Assembly (NCBI GenBank): GCA_024276705.1
Contig: JAJRWS010000183.1
Coordinates: forward strand, 1 to 34,330
Direction of reading: 5' to 3'
Length of the DNA stretch: 34,330 nt
Source of the DNA: Planctomycetota bacterium
Lineage (GTDB): Bacteria; Planctomycetota; Planctomycetia; Pirellulales; Lacipirellulaceae
Below the pieces are notes generated by a model. It had not been told where the DNA came from, made no database searches, and saw only the letters and a program-made list of their open reading frames with translations. Of the stretch, positions 17,095-25,437 are shown piece after piece; positions within the stretch are counted from its first letter, which is position 1; each line of letters begins with the position of its first letter. The position numbers and the translations under genes are program-made.

Positions 17095-17913
17095 ATGGCC
17101 ACCGAACCGATTCTTCAGGTTGAAGCATTGCACGTCCAGTTCGGTCGGCAGGTGGTGCTGCGGAATATCAGCATGGACATCCCGCGGGGGCAGACGTTGG
17201 CGATTATTGGTGAAAGTGGGTGCGGGAAGACCGTTTTGCTCAAGACGATCATTGGGCTGATTCAGCCACAGCAGGGACATGTAACCTTTGATGGCCAGGT
17301 CATGGAGAAGTTGGCACCCAAAGAGCTGGCCAGAGAGCGGCTGCGGTTTGGCTTTGTGTTTCAAAATGCGGCCCTGTTCGACAGCATGACCGTTGCCCAG
17401 AACATTATGTTTCCGTTGCGGCAGCATCGTACCAATTCCCGAGGGCAGCAAGAGCAAGAGATGCTGGCCCATCTTGCCGAAGTGGGGTTGCCGACCAGTG
17501 TGCTGGAGAAGCGCCCGGCGGAACTATCGGGCGGGATGCGAAAACGGGTGGGCCTGGCCAGGGCCTTGGTGATGCAGCCCGAAGTGCTCCTTTACGATGA
17601 ACCGACGACCGGACTCGATCCCATTGTCAGTGATGTGATCAACGAATTAATGATTCGTACTCGTGACCGATATTCCGTGACCAGTATCATCGTGACGCAC
17701 GACATGAAGACCGCGCGCAAAGTCGCGGATCGGGTGGTCATGCTCTACCCGATCTCCCGCCTGGACGCGGACGAACCGCAGATTATTTTTGATGGATCTC
17801 CAGCAGAAATTGATGTGACGCGTGACCGCCGCGTGTCGCAGTTTGTGCGTGGAGAAGCGGGTGACCGTTTGATGGAAACACGCCAGTCGCAAGCGATCGA
17901 GGAAATATCATGA
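17095..17913 (+). CDS. mlaF: MlaF-family lipid ABC transporter ATPase
   Basis: A 272-residue ABC ATPase. Walker A GESGCGKT at residues 39-46, a Q-loop glutamine in FVFQNAALFDSM, the signature LSGGMRKRV near residue 146, Walker B LLYDEPTTGLDP and the switch His in IVTHD are all present. The FDSMTV stretch and the LSGGM signature are typical of MlaF rather than importers. The frame extends far upstream inside the permease gene; the start at 17095 is chosen because MATEPILQVEAL opens the domain and it fits the operon spacing. It ends overlapping the MCE start by the ATGA motif, so translation is probably coupled. Confidence 0.95.
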   Translation: MATEPILQVEALHVQFGRQVVLRNISMDIPRGQTLAIIGESGCGKTVLLKTIIGLIQPQQGHVTFDGQVMEKLAPKELARERLRFGFVFQNAALFDSMTVAQNIMFPLRQHRTNSRGQQEQEMLAHLAEVGLPTSVLEKRPAELSGGMRKRVGLARALVMQPEVLLYDEPTTGLDPIVSDVINELMIRTRDRYSVTSIIVTHDMKTARKVADRVVMLYPISRLDADEPQIIFDGSPAEIDVTRDRRVSQFVRGEAGDRLMETRQSQAIEEIS

Positions 17914-19019
17914 ATGACCGTACCGTTTCATTCCGTGTGGGGTTGGTGCTTTTCGCCACGATTTGCATTACTTCCATTTTGACGGTCATCAATAGCCGTT
18001 CTTCATTTTTGCCATTCAAAAAACAATACCAAATAAAAATCCTGGTCGATCAAGCGCCGGGAGTGGCGCCTGGCACGCCCGTGCGGCGGCGTGGGGTGCT
18101 GATAGGCCGCGTCGCGGATGTCGTGGATGTGGATGAAGGAGCCCTGATCACCGCCAACATTGATGAAGGCAAGACCATCCGTATCAACGAAGTGGCTCGC
18201 GTCCAGGCTTCACTGATTGGCGATGCGGTGATTGAATTTGTTCCCGGCCAGAAGCCGGACCCCAAAGCGGAAACGGTGGCGCCTGGCGCGACGGTCCATG
18301 GAATCCATAACCCCAATCCCCTGGACCTGCTGGCAAATATCCAGGGTGACTTGAAACAAACCATTGCTTCCTTGGGTAGCGCGGGCGAGGAAGTGGCCGC
18401 GCTTGCCGGTCAGGTCAATGCAATCCTCGGCAGCCAGGATACGAACCGAATCAAACGATTATTGGAATCGACCGAGAACGCCATGCAGGGATTCGATCGG
18501 ACCGTGGCGCATATCGATGACTTGCTGGGAGATGAGAAATTTCGCCAGAACCTCAAGGATGGCATTGCCCAAATTCCAGGCGCTGTCACCGATGCTCGAT
18601 CCCTGATCGGCGGACTGGAGGGAGCCATTGGTTCGGCGGATGACAACCTGAAGAATTTACAGGGTTTGACCGGCCCCCTGGGCGAAAGGGGTGACAAAAT
18701 CGTCGCTTCGCTGGAGCAGAGTGCGTTGAATCTGCAGGAGCTGTTAGCACAGGTGGCCGAATTCACCCGCAGTATCAACAACAGCAATGGTACCGTGGGC
18801 TTGCTGATTCATGATCGAAAAATCTACGACCAGGCCATGACGATTGTCACTCAGTTATCGGCGACGGTGCGGGATGTACGGATGTTGATCAACGATCCGG
18901 CGATCTATCACCGGATTGAACAAATCCTGTCCAATGCGCGAATCTTCACCGACAAGATCGCACGTGACCCGGCCCGTGTTGTCCGGGGAGTCGTACAGCC
19001 GGAAACGCGGCTCAAGTAG
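17910..19019 (+). CDS. mlaD: MlaD-family MCE-domain lipid transport protein
   Basis: A 369-residue protein with one N-terminal transmembrane helix (GLVLFATICITSILTVI) followed by an MCE domain that starts near QIKILVDQAPGVAPGTPVRRRGVLIG and includes VQASLIGDAVIEFVPG. MCE proteins form periplasmic rings that hold lipid and dock on MlaE. The rest (residues ~150-350) is helical, with repeated hydrophobic heptads, and may form the needle-like coiled coil of longer MCE proteins; E. coli MlaD is only about 180 residues, so this one is closer to PqiB/YebT-like or Mce-type lengths. The start overlaps the ATPase stop by four bases. The end is four bases from the convergent PEGA lipoprotein gene. Confidence 0.92.
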   Translation: MNDRTVSFRVGLVLFATICITSILTVINSRSSFLPFKKQYQIKILVDQAPGVAPGTPVRRRGVLIGRVADVVDVDEGALITANIDEGKTIRINEVARVQASLIGDAVIEFVPGQKPDPKAETVAPGATVHGIHNPNPLDLLANIQGDLKQTIASLGSAGEEVAALAGQVNAILGSQDTNRIKRLLESTENAMQGFDRTVAHIDDLLGDEKFRQNLKDGIAQIPGAVTDARSLIGGLEGAIGSADDNLKNLQGLTGPLGERGDKIVASLEQSALNLQELLAQVAEFTRSINNSNGTVGLLIHDRKIYDQAMTIVTQLSATVRDVRMLINDPAIYHRIEQILSNARIFTDKIARDPARVVRGVVQPETRLK

Positions 19020-19023
19020 CAGA

Positions 19024-19641
19024 TCACTGAGCTGGAGCCGGCATCGGTTCCAGCGGTTGCCCGCCGGGCGGGATGGCACCGTCGCCATAGGTCTGGGGGC
19101 CCAGGACAGTCGGTGCTGCAGGGGCTGGGGCAGGAACTGTTTCGGCTCCAGCAGATGTGCCTGGAGCGATGGGAGTACCTGGGGGAATGGGTTCCACGGG
19201 CATTCCCAGCGATGGAGATGGGGAGGAGATGGTCCCGGGAGTCTGGTTGGTTGCCAGCCGGAGTTGCTGTGCGCGCCCTAAGAGCTGGTTGGTCGGTACG
19301 ATTGCCTGAGGGGTCAAATTGTAAGTAAGCGTCCGGTAGTCCTGGATTTCCCGTGGCACCATGTTTTCGCTCACGAAGTCGAGTGGAGGGATTTCGTACC
19401 AGGGTGCGGGAATGGGTTGGTCCACGGTTAACGTTTCATAGCCCGGTTTGACCATGCGAATTTCGCGTGTCCCATAGTAAATAAATCCGGTCGAGCAGGG
19501 GGTTGTGCCGATCGGCTGATTGTCGACATAGACCATCGCTCCAGGGGGATTGCTCCGCAGCATCATCCGGCGGCGCAAGCAGCCAGGCAGGAGCAGCATG
19601 GTGAGCAGCAAGCCCATGGTGATTTTCGACGAGCAAGACAT
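19024..19641 (-). CDS. PEGA-domain lipoprotein
   Basis: About 205 residues. A lipoprotein signal is visible (MGLLLTMLLLPGC, with LPGC as lipobox), then RRRMMLRSNPPGAMVYVDNQPIGTTPC, which is a PEGA domain (a small beta-sheet with the PEGA-like PPGAMVYVDNQPIG core). The PEGA part continues to KPGYETLTVDQPIPAPWYEIPPLDF. The tail is Pro-, Ala- and Thr-rich (PAPAPAAPT). It is likely anchored in the outer or inner membrane. The start at 19641 is chosen for the signal sequence; 19695 would add 18 unlikely residues. The gene is convergent with the MlaEFD operon with a 4-base gap; whether it acts with that system is inference from position only. Confidence 0.83.
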   Translation of the reverse strand: MSCSSKITMGLLLTMLLLPGCLRRRMMLRSNPPGAMVYVDNQPIGTTPCSTGFIYYGTREIRMVKPGYETLTVDQPIPAPWYEIPPLDFVSENMVPREIQDYRTLTYNLTPQAIVPTNQLLGRAQQLRLATNQTPGTISSPSPSLGMPVEPIPPGTPIAPGTSAGAETVPAPAPAAPTVLGPQTYGDGAIPPGGQPLEPMPAPAQ

Positions 19642-20053
19642 GGTCGCGGATGAGGCCTCCACCCGTTTCGGGTTTCCACCAATTGGTAAATGCAACCGGC
19701 AGAGAGAATGCGAGCCTGTCTCGGAGCCGGTTGAATCGCCAGGATAGCAATGTGACCCATGGGCTCCGAAATTATCGCACAGGGCGGGAAGTGTAGGGAA
19801 GTGGCCATTGAAAGGCCAGCCCGATTTAAAGGGCTGTAAGTTGGCCTCTCCCTGTTATCACAGGTCGGATTCCGTTAGAATAAACAGTTCCTGGCCTTTA
19901 AATACTGCTAGCAAGCTTCAGGCATCAACGGCTGCCTGCTCGAGCATGCTTTAAGGATTGCCGCATCAATAAGTACTGGCATGGCAACGGTTTGCATGTG
20001 TGTCAGTCCTGGAAGATGAGGTTGACAAAGCATTACGTGGAAACGAGCCACTC
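19642..20053. other. Intergenic region between the divergent lipoprotein and PP2C genes
   Basis: This 412-base stretch should carry both promoters. A nested inverted repeat lies at 19813-19847 (AGGCC outside, AGCCC-GATTTAAA-GGGCT inside). No gene is seen, apart from a possible 54-base 5' extension of the PP2C gene from a GTG at 20000. Confidence 0.5.
19813..19847. other. Nested inverted repeat upstream of the PP2C gene
   Basis: AGGCC (19813-19817) pairs with GGCCT (19843-19847), and inside it AGCCC (19818-19822) pairs with GGGCT (19831-19835) around GATTTAAA. There is no T-run, so it is more likely a leader or operator structure than a terminator. Confidence 0.5.
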
Positions 20054-21439
20054 ATGAGCCGCAACAGGAGCCAAGAAGAACATTGCACCGCGAGTGTTCG
20101 CTGCGCGGCGAGTAGCGATATTGGCATGCGACGAGCTAGTAACCAGGATGCCTACGCGATTTCGCTGGAGAACAGCAGCCCAGCGAATGGAGCCGGACAC
20201 GATGAAACGGGGTTAGTTGGCCAAGGCTTCGGGCATTTGTTGGTGGTGGCCGATGGCATGGGAGCTCATGCCGCGGGTGAACTGGCCAGCAAGCTGGCGG
20301 CTGACACCATCCCTCATAGCTACTCGAAACGACGAGAAGGGTCGCGGGTTCAGGCCTTGGTGGATGCCATGCGTGATGCCAACCATGTTATTTTTACCAA
20401 AGGGCAGGATAGTGTCGATTTTCATGGGATGGGCACGACTTGCAGTTGTTTGCTGATGCTCCCCGCGGGGGCATTTGCCGTCCATGTTGGCGATAGTCGT
20501 ATTTATCGGCAGCGTGGGCACATGTTGGAACAGCTTACCTTTGACCACAGTCTGGTGTGGGAATTGGCGGCTGCTGGCAATGCCACCGAAGAGACCGTGC
20601 CAGCTTATGTGCCTAAAAATGTGATTACCCGATCGCTGGGTCCCAATGCCACGGTCAACATCGATGTTGAAGGTCCTTTTCCTCTGCAGAAGAACGATCG
20701 TTTTTTGCTCTGCAGCGATGGCTTGACTGGTCCGCTGAGCAATGAGTTGATTGGCATGGTGCTGGCCACGCTGCCAGCCGGTAAAGCCGCACAGACGCTG
20801 GTCGATTTGGCCAACCTGCTGGGAGGGCCTGACAATATTACCGTCATTGTTGCGGAGGTACTCGAGCCTCGGCTACGGATTCAAGCGGGGGAACGAGGAG
20901 CTGCGGACCTCGCTGTCGGCAAAGCCTCGGCCAGCCTGGAAATTTCGACTCCTCCGCGAGTTTCGGACCATCGGCTTTCGGAGTCTGGAGGGGCGGAGTC
21001 TGGAGGGGCGGAGTCTGGAGGGGCGGAGTCTGGGCGGGGAATTTTTGCTTCCCTGTTGGCCTGGCTGCCATGGTGGCGTAAGGATCGGGTAGAAGGAGAA
21101 TCCACGCCGGATCCAGGTGCCACGCACTTGCACGGTGAGGGACAAAGAGGCAGTCATGGCAAAGGTCCCTATCGGCGTTATCAATGCAAACCTCAGGCGG
21201 AAAACATCGAAATTCTCAGTGACATCGTCCGCCAGCTTGAAGATCTGGAAGATAGCGGTGATTGGCAACTCGATTGGCAGGAAATACAGAATGATCGTCA
21301 GTTGGCCCATCGGGCAATAGCCAAGGGAGAATTCGATCAAGCCGTGGTTGCCTACTGCAGCGCGGTACGGCGTTTGATGGCATCGCTACGAAAAATCGAG
21401 CCTCGGACAGCCAGCGACTCCGATATCGGCTTGTGCTGA
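20054..21439 (+). CDS. PP2C-type protein serine/threonine phosphatase with C-terminal extension
   Basis: About 461 residues. The PP2C domain covers roughly residues 15-275: SDIGMRRASNQDAYAI with the first metal Asp, VVADGMGAHAAGELAS with the second, MGTTCSCLLMLPAGAFAVHVGDSRIYR, LLCSDGLTGPLSN, and GGPDNITVIVAEV at the end. It should dephosphorylate Ser/Thr in proteins, opposing Hanks-type kinases. A linker with a 15-bp minisatellite (ESGGA repeats) leads to a basic segment and a helical region of about 80 residues (IEILSDIVRQLEDLEDSGDW and so on) that I do not recognise by name but which resembles the C-terminus of other planctomycete PP2C proteins. A GTG at 20000 is an alternative start; ATG at 20054 is preferred because the domain follows closely. 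Confidence 0.9.
   Translation: MSRNRSQEEHCTASVRCAASSDIGMRRASNQDAYAISLENSSPANGAGHDETGLVGQGFGHLLVVADGMGAHAAGELASKLAADTIPHSYSKRREGSRVQALVDAMRDANHVIFTKGQDSVDFHGMGTTCSCLLMLPAGAFAVHVGDSRIYRQRGHMLEQLTFDHSLVWELAAAGNATEETVPAYVPKNVITRSLGPNATVNIDVEGPFPLQKNDRFLLCSDGLTGPLSNELIGMVLATLPAGKAAQTLVDLANLLGGPDNITVIVAEVLEPRLRIQAGERGAADLAVGKASASLEISTPPRVSDHRLSESGGAESGGAESGGAESGRGIFASLLAWLPWWRKDRVEGESTPDPGATHLHGEGQRGSHGKGPYRRYQCKPQAENIEILSDIVRQLEDLEDSGDWQLDWQEIQNDRQLAHRAIAKGEFDQAVVAYCSAVRRLMASLRKIEPRTASDSDIGLC
20980..21034 (+). repeat. 15-bp in-frame minisatellite in the PP2C gene (GGAGTCTGGAGGGGC)
   Basis: Three perfect copies (20980-21024) and ten bases of a fourth. Each unit encodes ESGGA. It lies in the linker between the phosphatase and the C-terminal part, so copy-number change would lengthen the linker without a frameshift. 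Confidence 0.95.
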
Positions 21440-21617
21440 CGTTGACAGGGGGGCACAACGTGGGTAATTACACTTCCAGGTGATGTTCTCGGAACCAATT
21501 CCAGAACCGTCAGTACCTATCGAAAGCTAGTGCTAGCACATGGTTTTGGGATAGGTTCTTAATCCACCGCCAACCTCCTGGCGTTACCAGGCGAGCGGTT
21601 ATCACATGGGGAGTGGC

Positions 21618-24134
21618 ATGGAAGCCCAAGTATCGGACCTTCAGGCAGGTGCCCGCGCGAAGAGATCGTTGACTGCCAACGAGCCTGCCAACGAGACACC
21701 AAGTCTTTCGCTCGTTCTGCCAGCATACAACGAACAGGAAGTCATTTCGCAGGCGGTGCGTGAAGCAGATGAGGCCCTGGCCTCGTTGACGGCCGATTAT
21801 GAAATATTGGTGGTCGACGATGGTAGTACGGATGGCATGGCTGACGTCCTCGAACAGTTGGCTGGTCAGTTTGACCATCTTCAAGTGTTACGCCAGCCGA
21901 AAAATCTAGGCTATGGAGCTGCACTGCGGCGCGGGTTCGAGGCAGCTTCCAAAGAGCTGGTTGGATTTACCGATGCCGACTGCCAGTTTGAACTGAGTGA
22001 ACTCAAGCGATTGGTATTTCTTTCAGGTGACTACGATATCGTGTGTGGCTACCGTATTGACCGTCAAGACCCATTCTTGCGCTGCTTTTATTCCAATGTC
22101 TACAACACCCTGGTACGGACACTACTGGGGACCCGGGTTCGTGATTGCGATTGTGCTTTGAAGTTGTTTCACCGTGAGACATTGCGTTTGCTGCCAATTA
22201 CGACGGATGGTTTTCTGGTCAATGGAGAAATGCTGACCGAGGCACGGCAGCAAGATTTGTCCGTCGTTGAGGTGGGGGTAACACACCGGCCACGAGCCGC
22301 AGGGACGAGTAAGGTATCGATAACCCACATCCCGGTGGTCCTGGCTGCCTTGGTGCGATTTTGGTGGAATGCGGTTCTTTTCCCTCAGAGGGCTGCCAGC
22401 CGGGATTTGCAGCAGTGGCCCCCACGGCAGCGTTTGCAGATGGGGCTGTTGCTGCTTGCGTTCGCTTCGGTCCTGCTCTTTACCAATCTGAGCTACCCAC
22501 TGTTTGAGCCCGACGAAACTCGATACGCTCAGATTGGACTGGAAATGTTTGAAACGGGCGATTGGGTCGTGCCCAGACTCGGTGGCGAGCCGTATCTCGA
22601 CAAACCGCCCCTCCTGTACTGGTTGACTGCTTTTAGTTACTCTCTGTTTGGGGTCAGCCAGCAGAGTGCCCGGTTGCCAGGGGCGCTAGCCGCCTTGTTG
22701 ACGATCCTGGTCGTCTATGTCCTGGGCCGGCGCCTCGTGGGCGATCGCGCTGCCTGGATGGGCGCGCTGCTGTTGCTGTTGAGTTCAGCGTTCATCCTGT
22801 CGGGCCGTTTCCTCATGATGGATGGGCTGCTGACGTTGTTCACAACCGCCGGTCTGTTGTCCGCGGCCGTGGCACTCCATGCTCGGCAAGGCCCGGCTCT
22901 GGGCTGGTGGCTCGCCACGGGAATCGCATGTGGACTGGGAATACTCACCAAAGGCCCCATCGCGGCGGTCCTTTGTTTGCCACCCATGTTGGCGACTGCC
23001 TGGCTGGCGAAAAACAGACGTCCTCTATGCTGGCAGGTTGTCTTGGCGTTGGCGTTACCGATGCTGTTGATCGCCATTCCCTGGTTTATACTGGTGTCTT
23101 CAAGCCAGCACGACTTTTCCAATCACTTTTTCTGGACCCATCACATTCAGAGATTCTTGAGTGCGTTCAATCACAGTGAACCCTGGTGGTTTTATTTGCC
23201 CGTGCTGGCCATCGGCTTGCTGCCGGCTTCGCTCCTCTTTCCTGCTTTGGCCATCTACTTGTTTGCCCGAAGGAAAGAATTTCGCGGTGGAGTCCGTGGA
23301 GAAAATCTCGACGCGATGCGAACCCAGCAGTTGGGGACGTTGTTGCTCTCGGGGCTTTGGGTCGTTGCCTTCTTCTCGATGTCCAGCTGTAAATTACCCG
23401 CTTATGTCCTGCCTGCCATCCCCATGTTTTGTCTGGCCATCGGTAAAATGTTGCAAGATGTCCAGTGGCCTGACCCGACGATTCCAGCCCAGGCGATTCC
23501 AGCCTATGCGATTCCATCCATCGGGCGCTATGTCGGTCGGGCCCGGGAGCAAGCGGTTGTGCTCACTTCCTTGACGCTGATCGTTGCGGTGATTGGCGAT
23601 CTGGTACTCAACCCGAAGTCTCCGTTGGGGATCGCCCTGGCCTGCCTGCTCCTGGTGGGAGTGGCGTGGCTGGTAGCAACGAGGCGAGACAAAAAAATAT
23701 CAGCCCAACAAGCCTGGCTTGCCACCGCGGTGCTCTGCCTGGTTGTTTCCGCATACACGTTCGATCGCCTGGTCCCCCAAGTCGCAAACTGGCGGTCGCT
23801 GGCCCAGACGGCAGCGACCTTGCGGCATCAGTTGGGTGAGGAAGTGCCGGTCGTCTATTTTGGTCGCCAGCCGCACAGTGCTACGTTTTCGATTCCTCGA
23901 AGTCAGGTCGCGGAATTTTCGGCTGAGCAAATGGATGGTTTTCGTCGGTTCATGGACCAGCATGCGGTTGCGGTCGTGGTCACCACGCGCCACAGTGCAG
24001 ACCGAATCCGGGAAGACTGTGGCCAATCGGTCGACCTTACGAGGCCCGCCGCCCGCGGCAAGATTTACGTCGCCGAATCGATCGCCGCCAAGAGTCTGCG
24101 CGTAGGCCAGCGGACAGGAAATCTTTTAAAGTGA
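21618..24134 (+). CDS. Fused GT2 polyprenyl-phosphate glycosyltransferase and GT39/ArnT-like membrane glycosyltransferase
   Basis: About 838 residues. The N-terminal ~240 residues are a GT2 domain of the dolichol/undecaprenyl-phosphate type: LVLPAYNEQ, VVDDGSTDG, LGYGAALRRGF, TDADCQ (DxD-like) and VEVGVTHRPRAAGTSK. The rest is a multi-helix GT-C transferase like ArnT/PMT: FEPDETRYAQIGLEMFETGDW with the DE catalytic pair in the first periplasmic loop, and LDKPPLLYWL. One half could make a polyprenyl-phosphate sugar, the other transfer it to an acceptor outside. The membrane half has about 12 hydrophobic segments and a soluble C-terminus. The ATG at 21618 has GGGGAG four bases before it; an ATG at 21606 overlaps that site and is less likely. 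A diverged 15-bp repeat (23479-23523) encodes an AIPA(Q/Y) pattern. Confidence 0.9.
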   Translation: MEAQVSDLQAGARAKRSLTANEPANETPSLSLVLPAYNEQEVISQAVREADEALASLTADYEILVVDDGSTDGMADVLEQLAGQFDHLQVLRQPKNLGYGAALRRGFEAASKELVGFTDADCQFELSELKRLVFLSGDYDIVCGYRIDRQDPFLRCFYSNVYNTLVRTLLGTRVRDCDCALKLFHRETLRLLPITTDGFLVNGEMLTEARQQDLSVVEVGVTHRPRAAGTSKVSITHIPVVLAALVRFWWNAVLFPQRAASRDLQQWPPRQRLQMGLLLLAFASVLLFTNLSYPLFEPDETRYAQIGLEMFETGDWVVPRLGGEPYLDKPPLLYWLTAFSYSLFGVSQQSARLPGALAALLTILVVYVLGRRLVGDRAAWMGALLLLLSSAFILSGRFLMMDGLLTLFTTAGLLSAAVALHARQGPALGWWLATGIACGLGILTKGPIAAVLCLPPMLATAWLAKNRRPLCWQVVLALALPMLLIAIPWFILVSSSQHDFSNHFFWTHHIQRFLSAFNHSEPWWFYLPVLAIGLLPASLLFPALAIYLFARRKEFRGGVRGENLDAMRTQQLGTLLLSGLWVVAFFSMSSCKLPAYVLPAIPMFCLAIGKMLQDVQWPDPTIPAQAIPAYAIPSIGRYVGRAREQAVVLTSLTLIVAVIGDLVLNPKSPLGIALACLLLVGVAWLVATRRDKKISAQQAWLATAVLCLVVSAYTFDRLVPQVANWRSLAQTAATLRHQLGEEVPVVYFGRQPHSATFSIPRSQVAEFSAEQMDGFRRFMDQHAVAVVVTTRHSADRIREDCGQSVDLTRPAARGKIYVAESIAAKSLRVGQRTGNLLK
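23479..23523 (+). repeat. Diverged 15-bp repeat in the GT2-GT39 gene
   Basis: Three units starting CGATTCCA, at 23479, 23494 and 23509, the last more diverged. They encode AIPAQAIPAYAIPS in a loop of the membrane half, in frame. Confidence 0.8.
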
Positions 24135-24156
24135 CTGTCGTCCCCTCTCGGTACCG

Positions 24157-25344
24157 ATGCGAATTCTGACCCGCTATATTCTGGCCGACTTATTGAAGGT
24201 TTTCTTGCTCACATTGGTGAGTATGACCGCCTTCGTATTTCTCGTGCTGATTGCCAAGGAGGCAGTCGACAATGGCTTGGGGCTGGTGCCGATCATGCGC
24301 ATGGTCCCTTACATGCTACCGCAAGCCATGCAGTTCGCCGTGCCTGGAACCATGTTGCTGGCCACCACCAGCGTCTATGGGCGGATTGCCTCGTCGAACG
24401 AGATCGTTGCGGTCAAGTCGCTGGGGATCTCGCCGATGGCCATGGTCTGGCCAACACTCATCCTGGCGACGGTGGTAAGTCTGGGGGCCGTGGTACTGAA
24501 CGATGTGGCTGTTTCTTGGGGGTATGGTGGGGTCAAGCGGGTCGTGCTGGAATCGCTCGAAGAAATTGTCTACGGACGCCTGCAGACCACGCGATCCTTC
24601 AGCAATAAACAGTTGGATGTGACGGTCCAAGATGTGCAGGGCAAGAGATTGCTGCAACCGACCATCCTCTACCATCCGCCACACAGTCGTACGGCATGGA
24701 CCATAACCGCCGACGAGGCTTCGTTGCATGCGGATGTGCAAGGGGGAGCCGTGACGTTGACGTTGGTAAACGCGGATATTGATTTTGGTGTCAACGGCTC
24801 GGCGTCCCATCCGGGTAAATGGGAATTGACTCTGTCGCTGGCCGATTTTTCTGGCGGCCAGCGGCGGGCGCGAAGTCCGTCGAATTTTCCTCTGCGCGAG
24901 ATCGGCCCCAGCATCGTCGAGCAGCAGGCAAGCATCGAGCAGGCCAGGCATGAACTGGCGGCCCGAGTCGCCTACTCGCTGGCCACGGGGCGGTTGATTG
25001 AACTCTCCGAAGTCTTCTGGCGCCCCCACTTGCAGGGGATCGAGGGTGGGATGCGGCGATTGCATCGGCTTTACACGGAGCCTCATCGTCGCTGGGCTAA
25101 TGGATTCAGTTGTTTATGTTTTGTCATGATCGGTGCGCCGATGGCCATCCGGCGTCGGCAGGGTGAATTCTGGGGCAGCTTTTTTGCTTGTTTTCTGCCG
25201 ATCTTGATTGTCTACTATCCAATGCTCGTCGGTTGTGTCGATGCGGCCAAGGATGGTAGCTTACCTCCTCAAGCGGTATGGTTGGGCAATATCGTGCTAG
25301 CATGCTGGGGTGTCTGGCTCCTGCGGCGAGTGGTGCGGTTTTGA
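24157..25344 (+). CDS. LptF/LptG-family permease
   Basis: A 395-residue permease of the YjgP/YjgQ family. LptF and LptG form the membrane core of the LptB2FG ABC transporter that extracts lipopolysaccharide from the inner membrane. The N-terminus RILTRYILADLLKVFLLTLVSMTAF is the first helix; VPYMLPQAMQFAVPGTMLLATTSVYGRIASSNEIVAVKSLGISP is the typical family helix and coupling segment. The middle ~200 residues form the periplasmic beta-jellyroll-like part (DVTVQDVQGKRLLQPTILYH). The last three helices follow (APMAIRRRQGEFWGSFFACF). Which of LptF or LptG it is cannot be decided. The gene starts 22 bases after the GT2-GT39 gene, so both are probably in one envelope operon. No Shine-Dalgarno is visible. 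Confidence 0.9.
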   Translation: MRILTRYILADLLKVFLLTLVSMTAFVFLVLIAKEAVDNGLGLVPIMRMVPYMLPQAMQFAVPGTMLLATTSVYGRIASSNEIVAVKSLGISPMAMVWPTLILATVVSLGAVVLNDVAVSWGYGGVKRVVLESLEEIVYGRLQTTRSFSNKQLDVTVQDVQGKRLLQPTILYHPPHSRTAWTITADEASLHADVQGGAVTLTLVNADIDFGVNGSASHPGKWELTLSLADFSGGQRRARSPSNFPLREIGPSIVEQQASIEQARHELAARVAYSLATGRLIELSEVFWRPHLQGIEGGMRRLHRLYTEPHRRWANGFSCLCFVMIGAPMAIRRRQGEFWGSFFACFLPILIVYYPMLVGCVDAAKDGSLPPQAVWLGNIVLACWGVWLLRRVVRF

Positions 25345-25424
25345 CGATCTGCCTTGTGGTCCGATGGGATCTGGTGGTACACTCCGCACCGAACACGCTT
25401 CAGGAGGAAGTGTGCCGTTACGAC

Positions 25425-25432
25425 AAGGAGGT
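25425..25432 (+). promoter_or_regulatory. Strong ribosome binding site deciding the histidine kinase start
   Basis: AAGGAGGT ends five bases before a GTG at 25438, a near-perfect Shine-Dalgarno. Frame extension upstream to 25354 lacks such a site and would give a Trp/Arg-rich start without function. Such perfect sites are rare in this window. Confidence 0.85.
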
Positions 25433-25437
25433 CACTG

